Under the pieces are notes generated by a model, which worked only from the letters and a program-made list of their open reading frames with translations, was not told the DNA's origin and ran no database searches. From Pseudomonadales bacterium (GTDB lineage Bacteria; Pseudomonadota; Gammaproteobacteria; Pseudomonadales; JAHEIH01), in NCBI GenBank assembly GCA_023255355.1, contig JALRIU010000008.1, forward strand, positions 1 to 7,112: 7,112 nt of DNA, given 5' to 3'. Below, piece by piece: positions 7,082 through 7,112 of this stretch. How positions within the stretch are numbered: the stretch's first letter is position 1; each line of letters starts with the position of its first letter. Position numbers and translations under genes: made by a program.

Positions 7082-7112
7082 GATTTTTAATTAATTTCGA
7101 ACTTTTAACTCT
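7082..7112. other. AT-rich sequence after the guaBA terminator, nothing recognised
   Basis: The last 31 bases are strongly AT-rich and hold no start codon with a ribosome binding site and no repeat. They may be the beginning of the next intergenic region. Confidence 0.5.

Overview
The window carries four conserved housekeeping genes from a bacterium that is almost certainly a gammaproteobacterium of moderate, slightly AT-leaning base composition. RapA (HepA) is essentially a gammaproteobacterial RNA polymerase partner, and GuaA and GuaB are full length and resemble the E. coli proteins over their whole lengths. The divergent guaB/xseA arrangement is also the one known from E. coli. I cannot name a genus. 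No tRNA, rRNA, CRISPR array, integrase or complete insertion sequence is visible.

Layout, left to right. Positions 1-230 are GC-richer (about 57% by hand count, about 61% over the first 180 bases) and match nothing I recognise; the RapA homology stops abruptly at this boundary. Positions 231-2465 (minus strand) encode about 745 residues of RapA, with its N-terminal domain and the whole SWI2/SNF2 ATPase core but without the C-terminal part. Positions 2473-3918 (minus) encode XseA, the large subunit of exonuclease VII, 7 bp upstream of rapA and probably co-transcribed with it. A 70-bp divergent intergenic region (3919-3988) holds a good extended -10 promoter for guaB. Positions 3989-5464 (plus) encode GuaB (IMP dehydrogenase) and 5470-7047 (plus) encode GuaA (GMP synthase), 5 bp apart, followed by a clear rho-independent terminator at 7055-7081.

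The plus-strand operon carries out the two steps from IMP to GMP (IMP to XMP by GuaB, XMP to GMP by GuaA). The minus-strand pair joins a nuclease subunit for single-stranded DNA with a factor that recycles RNA polymerase.

I see no undescribed multi-gene system. The points most worth a second look are the abrupt loss of RapA homology at about position 231-243, which is either a contig-end chimera or a real insertion or rearrangement, and the xseA-rapA junction, where a four-codon mini-ORF links the two genes through two ATGA overlaps.
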